DNA of 53,221 bases, from the NCBI GenBank assembly GCA_040222185.1, contig JAVKDP010000056.1, forward strand, positions 1 through 53,221, in the 5' to 3' direction. The notes beneath the pieces are model-generated. The model ran no database searches and was not told the origin of the DNA. It saw only the letters and a list, made by a program, of their open reading frames with translations. The translations under genes were made by a program, and so were the position numbers. Below are positions 1 to 9,170 of the stretch, one piece after another (the first letter of the stretch is position 1; every line of letters starts with the position of its first letter). The DNA comes from JAVKDP01 sp040222185. Lineage in GTDB: Bacteria > Bacteroidota > Rhodothermia > Balneolales > Balneolaceae.

Positions 1-1594
1 GTTGGTGATACTGGCTTCATTAAGTATGCTCATTATTTCCTTTGGTGCTATTGCTGGAGGTTGGGTTCAAACTACATTTGTCCCAAACATAGAACAGAAT
101 GCTGTAACTGCGCCCCTGGAAATGCCTCAAGGTACTAGTGAGGGCGTTACCCAGGTACGTGTGGATCAGATAATAGGTGGAGCGGAACGACTTAATGAAT
201 CTTATAAAGCCCAGGTAGGTAATGATATTGGCTATATCCGGAATATAGTTGCAAAAGTAGGGCCTGGTAGCAATAAAGCTACTATCAGTTTCTTCCTGGT
301 TCCATCAGAGGAGAGAGATATCAGAAGTTTTGATATCTCAATAGCTATTAAGGAAGAAGTCGGTTCAATACCTGATGCAACGTTACTTTCATTTATTTCG
401 ACTAACCCGTTTGGAAAACCTGTTTCTGTATCTATAGCTTCGAATAACTATGAAGAACTAAGAAGCGCAAAGAATATGCTTCTGGAAGAAATGGGAAAGC
501 TAGAACAGCTCCGAGATATTACTGATACGGATAATGAGGACCAGCCGGAACTTAAGGTTACTTTGAAAGATCGTGCCTATGCTCTTGGGTTTACCAATCG
601 GGACCTTATCGGGCAGGTTCGAAATGCTTTTTTTGGAAACGAAATACAACGTTTACAACGGGGAACTAATGAGGTTAAAGTATGGACTCGTTACAACCTG
701 GAAGATCGAAGAGATATTGGTCAGCTTCTGGATATGCGAATTCGTTCTGCTGATGGAGGGTCGTATCCCTTAAGAGAGCTTGCAGAAGTAGAATTTACAA
801 CGGGAATGGTTTCGATAAGCCACAGAGATGGAAAAAGAGAAATCAGGGTAGAAGCTGAGTTAGCGAACCTGGATGTTTCAGGCACTGACGCACTAAACCA
901 GGTGCAGAATGTGGCGCTTCCACCAGTTTTGGCCGCACACCCAAGTGTAACTTACCAGTTTGAAGGTCAGGTCAGGGAAACTGAAAAAGCAGCGGGTTCG
1001 GCATCTACAGTATTGCCTGTTATTCTCATCCTTCTATTCGCCATTGTTACGTTTACATTCAGATCCTTTTCTCAGGCTGTGGTCTTATATATGATTGTTC
1101 CTTTTGGAATAGTTGGGGTTGCATTGGGGCATTATATCCACGGTATGCAGATTAGTTTACTTTCCTTTTTAGGCTTTGTGGCCCTGATCGGTATTCTGGT
1201 GAATGATGGCCTTGTATTTATCAATGCTTATAATGATTTGGTTAGAAAAGGTACAAATGTAATGGAGGCTCTTGTTGAGACTGGGAAAAGTCGATTCAGA
1301 CCTATTTTGCTTACGACCGGAACAACAGCTGCTGGACTTGCACCTCTTATTTTTGAAAAGAGTTTCCAGGCTCAATTTCTAATCCCAATGGCCATCACCA
1401 TTGCCTATGGGTTAGTAGTCGGAACATTTTTGTTACTTACTCTGCTACCCACATTTCTGTTGCTGTCCAACTCAATTCGCAAGAATATCAAATGGGTGTT
1501 GCATTGGATTTGGGAAGGAGAAAAGCTGGATATCGAAAGAAAGGAAATTGAACCGGCATACAAAGAACGTCAATGGGAGTTAGAAAATGAATAA
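1..1594 (+). CDS. RND-family efflux transporter, inner-membrane pump subunit (C-terminal part, 5' end outside window)
   Basis: This is the C-terminal half of an AcrB/CzcA-type proton-driven pump of the inner membrane. The readable 530 residues begin inside the protein, at the hydrophobic stretch (LASLSMLIISFGAIAGG) that leads into the second periplasmic pore domain. The docking and porter region follows to about residue 325. A block of transmembrane helices then carries the conserved GILVNDGLVFI segment and the RFRPILLTTGTTAAGLAPL segment typical of the RND C-terminal half. The reading frame is open to the window edge, so it is partial, not truncated in the genome. The stop codon overlaps the next gene, a TolC-like channel, by 8 bases. 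The two therefore form a pump-channel operon; the membrane-fusion adaptor probably lies upstream. Substrate cannot be told from sequence. The family call is secure. Confidence 0.93.
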   Translation, partial: LVILASLSMLIISFGAIAGGWVQTTFVPNIEQNAVTAPLEMPQGTSEGVTQVRVDQIIGGAERLNESYKAQVGNDIGYIRNIVAKVGPGSNKATISFFLVPSEERDIRSFDISIAIKEEVGSIPDATLLSFISTNPFGKPVSVSIASNNYEELRSAKNMLLEEMGKLEQLRDITDTDNEDQPELKVTLKDRAYALGFTNRDLIGQVRNAFFGNEIQRLQRGTNEVKVWTRYNLEDRRDIGQLLDMRIRSADGGSYPLRELAEVEFTTGMVSISHRDGKREIRVEAELANLDVSGTDALNQVQNVALPPVLAAHPSVTYQFEGQVRETEKAAGSASTVLPVILILLFAIVTFTFRSFSQAVVLYMIVPFGIVGVALGHYIHGMQISLLSFLGFVALIGILVNDGLVFINAYNDLVRKGTNVMEALVETGKSRFRPILLTTGTTAAGLAPLIFEKSFQAQFLIPMAITIAYGLVVGTFLLLTLLPTFLLLSNSIRKNIKWVLHWIWEGEKLDIERKEIEPAYKERQWELENE

Positions 1595-2921
1595 AATAGT
1601 ACTCGTAATATCTTTTTGGCTTATTGCACAGTATGCTTTTGGGCAAGAACAAATCAGTTCGCTCAAAACAATTTCTCTTGAAGAAGCTATTGCAATAGCC
1701 CTGGAGAGTAATCATGATATTATCATCACAAAAAATGAAACTGTGATAAATAGTAATAACGCAACCCCTGGAAATGCCGGTTTATTACCAACTATTACTG
1801 CTTCAGGTGCTTATTCAGGAAGTATTCAGGACAGCGAGATTCGATTTAATGGAGGTGTGGCTCCTGATCAGAATAATACTGGAGCAAGATCTAATACATT
1901 AACGGGTTCTCTTTCAGCCAATTATACCTTGTTTGATGGATTTGGTAATTACTATCGCTTTCAAAGTTTAAAGAAGCTTGAAGAACTGGCCGGGGTGCAG
2001 GAGCGCTTGTTAATTGAATCTACCATGCTGCAGGTCATTCAAAATTATCTGAATGTTGTGTTAGCATCCAAAAATTTAGAAATCAATAAAGAAGCGATTC
2101 AAAGATCAGAGGAAAGGTTTCAGCGAGTTAGCAAAAGATTTGAGCTTGGCAACGCCTCACGAATTGATGTTCTTAGTGCAGAAGTTGATCTAAATTCGGA
2201 TAAGGTTGCTCTTATTCAATCCGAAAGAGATTTGGAAAAGCTCAAACGTGACCTTCTCATACAACTTGGTTCTGAACCAGATACCGAGATTGAAATCAAA
2301 GATGAGGTAACTATTAACTCTATTATTACACTAGATCAGATTCTTAGTGATTCACAGGTGTATAATGCTTCTTTAATTTTAACTAAGCTTTCATCTGAAA
2401 ATGCGGAACTCAATTATACGCAGACCCAATCAGGCAGGTTTCCAGTGGTTAACCTGAACGGTTCCTATGACTATTCTAAAAGTGAACTTGGCGCCGGGCA
2501 ATTAAGCTATCAGCAGGTTAATGGGCTTAGTGGAGGGATATCTGTTTCTTTGAACATTTTTAACGGCTTTCAACTCAAAACAAGGGTAGAGAATGCACAG
2601 ATTCAACTAAAGAATAGCCAGGAGTCTTTGAGTTTGGCACAGAAAAGCTTAAAAAGAGATATCCTGAATACTTATGAAGATTATCAAACAAATCTTCTCC
2701 TCATCGAGAAAGAAGCGATAAACCTCGAAACGGCTAGTCTGAATTTTGAGAGAACAAAGCAATTATTTGAACTTGGGCAGGTAACAAATACAGAACTAAG
2801 AGAAGCTCAGTTGAATGTTTCCAGGATTGAGCAAAGTCTGGTTCTATTAAATATCCAGGCTAAGATATCTGAAATAAGTTTATACCAGTTATCGGGACAG
2901 CTGATAAACTCCGATGTTTAA
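1587..2921 (+). CDS. TolC-family outer membrane efflux channel
   Basis: The 444-residue protein has a signal peptide (about residues 1-19, ending before QEQ). It then has the TolC layout: two similar halves of long amphipathic coiled helices, each with barrel strands. Markers are the ISLEEAIAIALESNHDI start, the SANYTLFDGFGNYYRF strand near residue 110 and its partner GGISVSLNIFNGFQLKTRVE near residue 320. The heptad-rich helix with FELGNASRIDVLSAEVDL is mirrored by FELGQVTNTELREAQLNV. TolC proteins trimerise to form the outer-membrane exit duct for RND pumps. The start ATG overlaps the end of the pump gene by 8 bases, so translation is probably coupled. The gene ends only 3 bases from the stop of the convergent ybeY, and I see no hairpin terminator between them. 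Confidence 0.93.
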   Translation: MNKIVLVISFWLIAQYAFGQEQISSLKTISLEEAIAIALESNHDIIITKNETVINSNNATPGNAGLLPTITASGAYSGSIQDSEIRFNGGVAPDQNNTGARSNTLTGSLSANYTLFDGFGNYYRFQSLKKLEELAGVQERLLIESTMLQVIQNYLNVVLASKNLEINKEAIQRSEERFQRVSKRFELGNASRIDVLSAEVDLNSDKVALIQSERDLEKLKRDLLIQLGSEPDTEIEIKDEVTINSIITLDQILSDSQVYNASLILTKLSSENAELNYTQTQSGRFPVVNLNGSYDYSKSELGAGQLSYQQVNGLSGGISVSLNIFNGFQLKTRVENAQIQLKNSQESLSLAQKSLKRDILNTYEDYQTNLLLIEKEAINLETASLNFERTKQLFELGQVTNTELREAQLNVSRIEQSLVLLNIQAKISEISLYQLSGQLINSDV

Positions 2922-2924
2922 AAT

Positions 2925-3368
2925 TTAAAGGCCCGTTTTGTTGAGGTAGAAATCTTCAAGTCGGGTCATTTCTTTTTTTTCTTCAGGGGTTTGATCATCG
3001 AAACCAACAAGGTGTAGTAAACCATGAGTAATGATTCTCAGGAATTCTTTTTTCTCAGGTTCTTTCAATTCTACGGCTTGTTCTTTAATTCGTTGGGCAC
3101 AGCAGTACAGGGTTCCTTCTATTTCCTGGTTCGTTTCAATTTCATCATATCGGAAGGAGATGATATCAGTAACATAATCCCGACTCAAAAATTCTTTATT
3201 AATTCGAACAATCTCTGTTTCATCCACAAATACAATTTCTACAAAAGAAAAAAAGCATTCCTGGTGTTCTGTGATCTCATTTAATAATAAAGCGGCATCT
3301 AATTCCTTAAAAGGGAGTTCTAAGCCGCTAGTATTAAAAAGTTCAATAGGAGAGTGGGGTATATCCAT
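2925..3368 (-). CDS. ybeY: Endoribonuclease YbeY (16S rRNA maturation)
   Basis: This single-strand-specific metallo-endoribonuclease takes part in 16S rRNA 3'-end maturation and ribosome quality control. The 147-residue length is normal. The family signature sits near the C-terminus as HGLLHLVGFDD (residues 115-125). It supplies the first two zinc-ligand histidines, H115 and H119. The third ligand position, His in Escherichia coli (GYDH), is Asp125 here; from memory, Bacteroidota YbeY proteins often lack this His. The upstream segment SRDYVTDIISFRYDE is the other conserved block. The gene follows an unknown 148-residue gene by 8 bases on the same strand, suggesting co-transcription. Confidence 0.92.
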   Translation of the reverse strand: MDIPHSPIELFNTSGLELPFKELDAALLLNEITEHQECFFSFVEIVFVDETEIVRINKEFLSRDYVTDIISFRYDEIETNQEIEGTLYCCAQRIKEQAVELKEPEKKEFLRIITHGLLHLVGFDDQTPEEKKEMTRLEDFYLNKTGL

Positions 3369-3376
3369 TGCAGCTC

Positions 3377-3823
3377 TTAAAAGCTGAAATCGTCATCCAT
3401 CGACTCGGTTAATGAAAGAGCAATTCCACACATCATTAAATCTTCGGGTAAAGAAGTGAAATCGCCAGAAGTAAGTACTTCATCAACATTTGCATATAAA
3501 CTACAGCCTGCTTCTTTCTCTACAATTAAACCGGATGTTTTTGTGCCGGATTTCCCAAAGAAAGTAACCTGGTGGAGGATATCACTTGCCACAAAAGCAG
3601 TACAGTTATGTAATTGAAGAAATGTGTTATATGAATACACTGAAACCATATTCATTTCTTCTCCATTTACATCTAAGCCGAGATGGATTTCGAGAGCGAG
3701 ACGCCTGTTTTCTTCGTCGTTTTTAACTTCTATTCGGAAAACATCATCGCCTATTGGCTTTGGTGTTGCACCTAAAACCTTACCTATGGTTTCTATATTT
3801 TCTTTAGTGAATTGATGAATCAT
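3377..3823 (-). CDS. Conserved-looking protein of unknown function, upstream of ybeY
   Basis: I do not recognise this 148-residue protein. It has no signal peptide or membrane segment and looks like a small mixed alpha/beta cytoplasmic domain. The N-terminus (HQFTKENIETIGKVLG) is helical, and a strand-rich middle includes RIEVKNDEENRRLALEIHLG. The end is acidic (TESMDDDFSF). It has three cysteines, at no recognisable metal motif. It lies 8 bases upstream of ybeY on the same strand, so it is probably the first gene of a two-gene unit, which hints at an RNA or translation context but proves nothing. The ATG start is the only reasonable one. Confidence 0.75.
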   Translation of the reverse strand: MIHQFTKENIETIGKVLGATPKPIGDDVFRIEVKNDEENRRLALEIHLGLDVNGEEMNMVSVYSYNTFLQLHNCTAFVASDILHQVTFFGKSGTKTSGLIVEKEAGCSLYANVDEVLTSGDFTSLPEDLMMCGIALSLTESMDDDFSF

Positions 3824-3880
3824 AATGTATTAACTAAGCTGGCGGAATATACTATTCAAAAAGCTAACTAAAAATAAAGG

Positions 3881-6865
3881 TTAAAGTAATCCATATCTAC
3901 GAATTTCTGACTCACTTTCTTCCAGATTTTCAGGAACAGGAGGGAACGAGGTTCCAAAGAGTAATTCATTGATCTCACTGCTAATCTGCAATGCTCTGTC
4001 TTCCTGGTTCGATTTGAAGAATGCGAATTGAACAATAGATAGATATTGACGAGCCTGCATCAGCGTATTACCAATTTGCTGAGATTGCTCGTAAGTAGAA
4101 CTTAATTGTGGTCTTAATTTTCTCTGGGTACTGATATCCCCGTTCTGACGAGCGGACTCAATTTGACTATTCAATTGCTCGAAACGCTGTTGAGAACGGT
4201 TAAATCGATCGAAAGTATCCATAAAATCACCCATTACTTTTGGATATACATCGTCAGCTACTCTGCCTGCTTCTTCTGGCTGACCAAGTTTTACATAGTT
4301 TGCAGCAAAAAGGGCCTGAATATTGTAATTGTCCTCATCAGCTCGGAAAGGAATTTTATCTTCAGCAAACTTTAACCAATAGGCAGCACTATCTGGTTTA
4401 CCCATTTCTTCATAGGTCTCTGCGAGCTGCACAAAACCATAACGATAGTTTCCAAGCATTCGTCGGATATTTTCATCGAAATATACATCCGGATCATTCC
4501 AGTTTTTGAAGCTGAATTCCTCAAACCTCTTGATATGAACTTTTGGATCTATAAACCCTGTATACCTCGATTCTTCTTTTTTAGGAACAATTCGGTAAGC
4601 CTTTCCTTCGGTTCTGAAGTAATCCTCTAAACCAAGCATACTTGCTTCTGAAACCGTATTAGCGAAATAAATAGGTCGTAACCATTGATTGGTTTGAATT
4701 AGATCCAGGATCATAAGGTCTTGAACCTGCATGTAGTAAATGCCATTTCCTTGTGCATCACGTCCATATAAACGGCCATTTAACTGCCAGTTTAACGCAT
4801 CATCAAGAGAATCAACAGGTATTTCAAATTGGGTACCAGTTGCCAGAATTTGAAGTGAAGTATCAGGTGTTACTCCAATAGCTTCTTTATATTCTGCATC
4901 TTCAGAAAACGCCTGTCTGAGCAAGTCTTTATCAACAGGAATACTTATGTTTCGAGGTTGCCATTGTTCGATTCGGGCTGTGATCCTGTCAATCTCCTCA
5001 AGGCTATAACTAATTGGAAGTGGAGCAGATTCATGTGACCATTGAGTCTTTAACTGCTTGATGTACCAATCTGTATTAAGAAGACTCAAACAAACAATAC
5101 GAACATCTGTTCTTATACCTTCTACTTCCTGTGCATACCAAAGAGGGAAGGTATCGTTATCTCCATTTGTAAATACAAGTGCATTTGGCGCCAGAGAATT
5201 AAGAAGGTTTTTGGCATAATCGGGAGCTACGTACCTATCACTTCTGTCGTGATCATCCCAATTCTGAACTCCCATTAATACTGGGGAACCAGCCAAACAG
5301 AGTGCAATTACAGCATAACTGGCAATCGTGCTGTCTTTCATATAGTTCTTTAATAATTCCACTAGTCCGGTCACCCCCAAACCAATCCAAATGGCATAAG
5401 CAAAGAACGAGCCGACATAGGCATAATCTCTCTCCCTCGGTTGATAGGGTGGTTGATTAAGGAATAATATGACCGCCAGGCCAGTGACTAAGAATAAGGT
5501 GGTTATTGCAAAAGCCCGTTTCCAATCTGAGGTATAATGAAATATGAGTCCAAATATTCCAAGTAAGAACGGTATGAAATAATAGGCGTTACTAGCTTTG
5601 TTATTGGGATACCTGGCTTCTTCAAACCCCGATCGCCAACCCGTGTCCTGGATATCAGCTTCCCGCCCTATAAAGTTCCAGTTGAAATATCTTACGTACA
5701 TATGAACGATTTGATAATCCCAAAAGAAAGCCCAATCACTCGAATACCTGGCATAGTACTGAACATGCCTTGGATCCTGGGAATGACGTCTTGGGAAAAG
5801 GTCCTCAGCATCAGGGTTAATTCTACCTGTAACCTGGTCAAAATTTCTTCCCTTTAATAAAGGAGTATCACCGTATTGTTCCCTTTTCAGGTACTTAACA
5901 AATGCTTCTACGGTTTCAGGGTCGTTTTCATCAATCGGTGGGTCTGCAATAGAACGAATCATAATCACAGAGTATGATGAATACCCAATTACGATCATTG
6001 CATAGCTGATCAATGCAATGTTCGCTAGTCGGTGTTTATTCTTGTGAGTGTAATAGATACCCCAGACTATGGCCAGAATGAAAATAAGGATGAATGTAAA
6101 TGGCCCAATCAATCCATAAGAAGCCTTTCCAACTTTATCAGCCCAATCAGGTAACATTTGTATTGTAAATGGATATATGGTTCCAAATGAGACCACAGCC
6201 AATACACCCATAACTCCAAATGAGAGTAGTGCAAAATCTCTTTTTTTGAAGTAAACAATTAGTGCTACAAAGAATAAGGCAAGCAAGTTAAGTAAGTGAA
6301 CCCCAATGGCTAAGCCAAACATGTAGGCAATCAAAACAAGCCATCGTTCACTGTATTCTTTATCATGATTTTCTGACCATTTCAGAGCCATCCAAACCAC
6401 AATAGAAGTGAAAAACATGGACATAGCGTATACTTCGGCTTCTACCGCATTAAACCAGAAAGTATCGGTTACAGCAAAGGTGAGTGAACCAACTAAAGCT
6501 CCGCCGTACATTCCTATTTTATCAACCATCGACATTTCATCAGGGTGGCCTTTGAATTCTCTTACCAAGCGAACAATTATGAGATATAAGAACATTACTG
6601 TAAAAGCAGATGATAATGCGCTTAGGAAGTTGATACTAACAGCTACATACTCTGTTGGCATAAACATGGACGCAACTCTACCGATAATGGAATATAATGG
6701 AGCTCCGGGTGGATGATTAACCTGTAACCCATGAGCTACGGCAATAAACTCTCCAGCGTCCCAAAAACTAGCAGTTGGAGCAAGTGTAAGGGTATAAATA
6801 GTAAGTGACGCAAATAGTGTAAAAAGAGCTAAATATTTGTTCGTCGTTTTATGATTTGATAGCAT
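3881..6865 (-). CDS. DUF2723 polytopic membrane protein (GT-C-like, protein O-mannosyltransferase-like) with C-terminal TPR-like region
   Basis: The N-terminal half has about a dozen membrane helices. It carries the DUF2723 signature SFWDAGEFIAVAHGLQVNHP followed by PGAP, where the Asp/Glu pair sits in the first loop as in GT-C glycosyltransferases. A later lumenal segment reads NGDNDTFPLWYAQEVEG, also typical of the family. The C-terminal part is soluble and holds helical TPR-like repeats (QLAETYEEMGKPDSAAYWL). The family is widespread in Bacteroidota and is thought to act in protein or lipid glycosylation; the donor is unknown. I chose the ATG at 6865 (994 residues, MLSNHK start), although the frame is open to 6937. 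The shorter start puts a normal hydrophobic N-terminus first, and the upstream extension looks unstructured. Confidence 0.9.
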   Translation of the reverse strand: MLSNHKTTNKYLALFTLFASLTIYTLTLAPTASFWDAGEFIAVAHGLQVNHPPGAPLYSIIGRVASMFMPTEYVAVSINFLSALSSAFTVMFLYLIIVRLVREFKGHPDEMSMVDKIGMYGGALVGSLTFAVTDTFWFNAVEAEVYAMSMFFTSIVVWMALKWSENHDKEYSERWLVLIAYMFGLAIGVHLLNLLALFFVALIVYFKKRDFALLSFGVMGVLAVVSFGTIYPFTIQMLPDWADKVGKASYGLIGPFTFILIFILAIVWGIYYTHKNKHRLANIALISYAMIVIGYSSYSVIMIRSIADPPIDENDPETVEAFVKYLKREQYGDTPLLKGRNFDQVTGRINPDAEDLFPRRHSQDPRHVQYYARYSSDWAFFWDYQIVHMYVRYFNWNFIGREADIQDTGWRSGFEEARYPNNKASNAYYFIPFLLGIFGLIFHYTSDWKRAFAITTLFLVTGLAVILFLNQPPYQPRERDYAYVGSFFAYAIWIGLGVTGLVELLKNYMKDSTIASYAVIALCLAGSPVLMGVQNWDDHDRSDRYVAPDYAKNLLNSLAPNALVFTNGDNDTFPLWYAQEVEGIRTDVRIVCLSLLNTDWYIKQLKTQWSHESAPLPISYSLEEIDRITARIEQWQPRNISIPVDKDLLRQAFSEDAEYKEAIGVTPDTSLQILATGTQFEIPVDSLDDALNWQLNGRLYGRDAQGNGIYYMQVQDLMILDLIQTNQWLRPIYFANTVSEASMLGLEDYFRTEGKAYRIVPKKEESRYTGFIDPKVHIKRFEEFSFKNWNDPDVYFDENIRRMLGNYRYGFVQLAETYEEMGKPDSAAYWLKFAEDKIPFRADEDNYNIQALFAANYVKLGQPEEAGRVADDVYPKVMGDFMDTFDRFNRSQQRFEQLNSQIESARQNGDISTQRKLRPQLSSTYEQSQQIGNTLMQARQYLSIVQFAFFKSNQEDRALQISSEINELLFGTSFPPVPENLEESESEIRRYGLL

Positions 6866-6951
6866 GTATGTATTATCCGGCTTGAAAATTTTGGATAGTA
6901 AAATTTTACCATTATGATAGCTTGCAATTATAGGCATAGCCTGATTCTATT

Positions 6952-6983
6952 CAAAATAGAACAACAGTAAATTTACGAAGCAA
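6952..6983 (-). promoter_or_regulatory. Possible Bacteroidetes-type promoter for the DUF2723 gene
   Basis: On the minus strand a TTG (6983-6981) is followed after 22 bases by TATTTTG (6958-6952), close to the TTG / TAnnTTTG consensus but one base short. It would start transcription just before the upstream ATG (6937), leaving about 75 bases of leader before the preferred ATG at 6865. Weak support only. Confidence 0.25.
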
Positions 6984-7038
6984 TTGGCTTTTTAAACGAG
7001 CATATTTTAAACCTATTTTCTAATTAACATTTATTTGC

Positions 7039-8529
7039 ATGGGCACTAATACTTCTGAAAGATTTTCCTCCAAACTCGGTCTAATTTTAAGTGTATTAGG
7101 TATAGCCATAGGCACCGGAAACATCTGGCGATTTCCCAGGATAGCAGCTCAAAATGGAGGAGAAGAGGGTGCTGGAGCATTTTTATTTGCATGGTTGGTT
7201 TTTTTATTGCTCTGGTCAATACCACTAATTATAGCTGAGTATGGTATTGGACGAAATGGGAGAAAGGGTATTGTTGGTTCATTTGCTTCATTAATTGGCG
7301 AGAAAAAAGGCTGGATGGGTGGTTTTATAGGTTTTGTTGCCACTGCAATTATGTTCTACTACAGTGTAGTAGCGGGTTGGTGTTTGTATTATTTGATCCA
7401 GTCGGTAGGAGTGGGGCTTCCGGATAATTATGAACAATCGCTACAGGTTTGGGACAATTTCCATGCCGCAGGTTTACCAGTAGTATTTCATGGAATCATA
7501 ATGCTTTTTGGTGGTTTTGTAGTCATAAAAGGAATCTCCTCAATTGAAAAAGTGAATAAGATTCTTATTCCATCACTCTTAGTTGTTTTATTGATTTCGC
7601 TGTTCAAGTCGATAAGTCTTGAGGGTAGCGGAGCTGGACTGACTTATTTGTTTACTCCTGATTGGGATTCACTAAAAAACCCTCAAATCTGGCTGGAAGC
7701 CCTTACTCAGAATGCATGGGATACTGGAGCTGCCTGGGGGCTTATATTAACGTACGCGACTTACATGCGGAAAGAGGATGATGTTACAATTAGTGCCTTC
7801 CAAACCGGGATCGGTAATAATATGATCTCACTGTTGGCAGCGGTTATTATTTTCTCAACAGTCTTTGGCACTCTTGGAAGTACAATGTCTAACAGTGAAG
7901 TGCTGGATGTAATGAAAACATCCGGTCCAGCGGGAACAGGTCTTACGTTTATCTGGATGCCCCAGCTTTTTGCTTCGATGTCTGGTTCAGGCATTTTTTC
8001 AACACTATTTTTTCTAGGCCTGACCTTTGCAGCTTTTAGTTCATTAATCTCGATGATCGAACTTGCGGTTAAAGTATTTGTGGATACTGGAATGAGCAGG
8101 AAAAAAGCAACGCTGCTAATTTGTTCAGCTGGTTTTGCTTTAGGTGTGCCTTCAGCATTAAATCTTACGTTCTTTGCAAACCAGGATTTTGTTTGGGGAG
8201 TTGGACTAATGGTTTCGGGAGCATTTATATCTTATGCAGTAATCAGTTATGGTACTCACAAGTTCAGAACTAATTTAATTAATAACCCTGAAAGCAAAAG
8301 TGAATTGGGGAATTGGTGGGAAATCATTTTAAAATATATCGTACCTGTTGAAGTGGTTACATTATTGGTATGGTGGATGTATCAAAGCGCTACTGAATAT
8401 GCTCCTGATAGTTGGTACAATCCTTTTGATCCATTCTCTGTAGCAACAGTGGTAGGTCAATGGGCGTTGGCTCTTGCTTTGGTTTACTTCTTTAACCGAA
8501 AACTTCTTCCATCAAAACAAGAGTCATAA
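7039..8529 (+). CDS. Sodium-dependent transporter, SNF (NSS) family
   Basis: This 496-residue inner-membrane protein of the neurotransmitter:sodium symporter family has about 12 helices. The N-terminal Na+-binding motif reads KLGLILSVLGIAIGTGNIWR then FPRIAAQNGG, equivalent to the GNVWRFPY region of LeuT-fold relatives. A short acidic insert (EEGAG) follows. Helix 6 carries NAWDTGAAWGLILTYATYM, where substrate and ion would bind. Bacterial members usually take up amino acids with Na+, which fits a marine organism; the exact substrate is not readable. It is transcribed divergently from the DUF2723 gene and converges on the PH-domain gene 32 bases away. Confidence 0.93.
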   Translation: MGTNTSERFSSKLGLILSVLGIAIGTGNIWRFPRIAAQNGGEEGAGAFLFAWLVFLLLWSIPLIIAEYGIGRNGRKGIVGSFASLIGEKKGWMGGFIGFVATAIMFYYSVVAGWCLYYLIQSVGVGLPDNYEQSLQVWDNFHAAGLPVVFHGIIMLFGGFVVIKGISSIEKVNKILIPSLLVVLLISLFKSISLEGSGAGLTYLFTPDWDSLKNPQIWLEALTQNAWDTGAAWGLILTYATYMRKEDDVTISAFQTGIGNNMISLLAAVIIFSTVFGTLGSTMSNSEVLDVMKTSGPAGTGLTFIWMPQLFASMSGSGIFSTLFFLGLTFAAFSSLISMIELAVKVFVDTGMSRKKATLLICSAGFALGVPSALNLTFFANQDFVWGVGLMVSGAFISYAVISYGTHKFRTNLINNPESKSELGNWWEIILKYIVPVEVVTLLVWWMYQSATEYAPDSWYNPFDPFSVATVVGQWALALALVYFFNRKLLPSKQES

Positions 8530-8561
8530 AGAGTTGGCTAGTCAAAAGCTCTGTCAGCAAC

Positions 8562-9098
8562 TTATTCGAGTAACTTTCCTTCAATCTTCTTTAGTGAGTC
8601 TCTGATGTCCTTGAGTACTTCTTTCATTGACTCATCACCGTCGAGACCTGCATTTGAAGATGTGGTATTATCAGTAACACGATCTCTCTGATCAAAAACC
8701 ATACTGCGAAACTCGTTGGCATCAATTATACCTACAAGGCTAAGGTCAGCACTACCTTGTGCAGAATTACCAGCTGTTTCAATCTTTAGAACGCTGAGCC
8801 CCAGTTTTTTAAGGATAGGTCCTTCCTTGAAAGTTAAATCCTGGATTTTATCTAATGGAATAGTCTTCTCAACTTGAATAATAAAACCTTTTTTGAATCG
8901 CAATGATCTTGTTGTGAGCTCACATTCAAGTCTGTCATAATATTTGTTGATGAAGTAGGGAGCAATTACTACCCAAATAGGGATTACCGGAATAGCTATA
9001 ATAGTGCTGAGCATAATTAAAGCCCCATAAATATTGAAATAAACTTTCAATCTGGGGTTGAATTCTGCTTTTTTGATTACTACTGCTTTATTTGACAT
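8562..9098 (-). CDS. Membrane-anchored bacterial PH-domain (bPH2/YdbT-like) protein
   Basis: This 178-residue protein has two adjacent membrane helices at about residues 22-58 (IYGALIMLSTIIAIPVIPIW). A bacterial pleckstrin-homology-like strand domain follows: ECELTTRSLRFKKGFI, then EKTIPLDKIQDLTFKEGPI. This is the usual YdbS/YdbT pattern, in which a short loop ends in a Lys-Ile-Gln-Asp turn. The C-terminal 40 residues are acidic and helical (MKEVLKDIRDSLKKIEGKL), probably a coiled coil. The cellular role of such proteins is not established. The gene lies just beyond the msrB terminator and probably has its own promoter. Confidence 0.82.
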   Translation of the reverse strand: MSNKAVVIKKAEFNPRLKVYFNIYGALIMLSTIIAIPVIPIWVVIAPYFINKYYDRLECELTTRSLRFKKGFIIQVEKTIPLDKIQDLTFKEGPILKKLGLSVLKIETAGNSAQGSADLSLVGIIDANEFRSMVFDQRDRVTDNTTSSNAGLDGDESMKEVLKDIRDSLKKIEGKLLE

Positions 9099-9112
9099 GA
9101 AAATATTTGGTT

Positions 9113-9142
9113 ATAAAAAAAGGCGCTCTATTGAGCGCCTTA
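9113..9142 (-). terminator. Rho-independent terminator of msrB
   Basis: Read on the minus strand, a perfect 9-bp stem (9141-9133 with 9128-9120; arms AAGGCGCTC / GAGCGCCTT) with loop AATA is followed by a T run (9120-9115). It lies 29 bases past the msrB stop codon and before the PH-domain gene, separating the two transcripts. Confidence 0.9.
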
Positions 9143-9170
9143 GGTAATCAAGATTTTGGCTTAAATCAAT

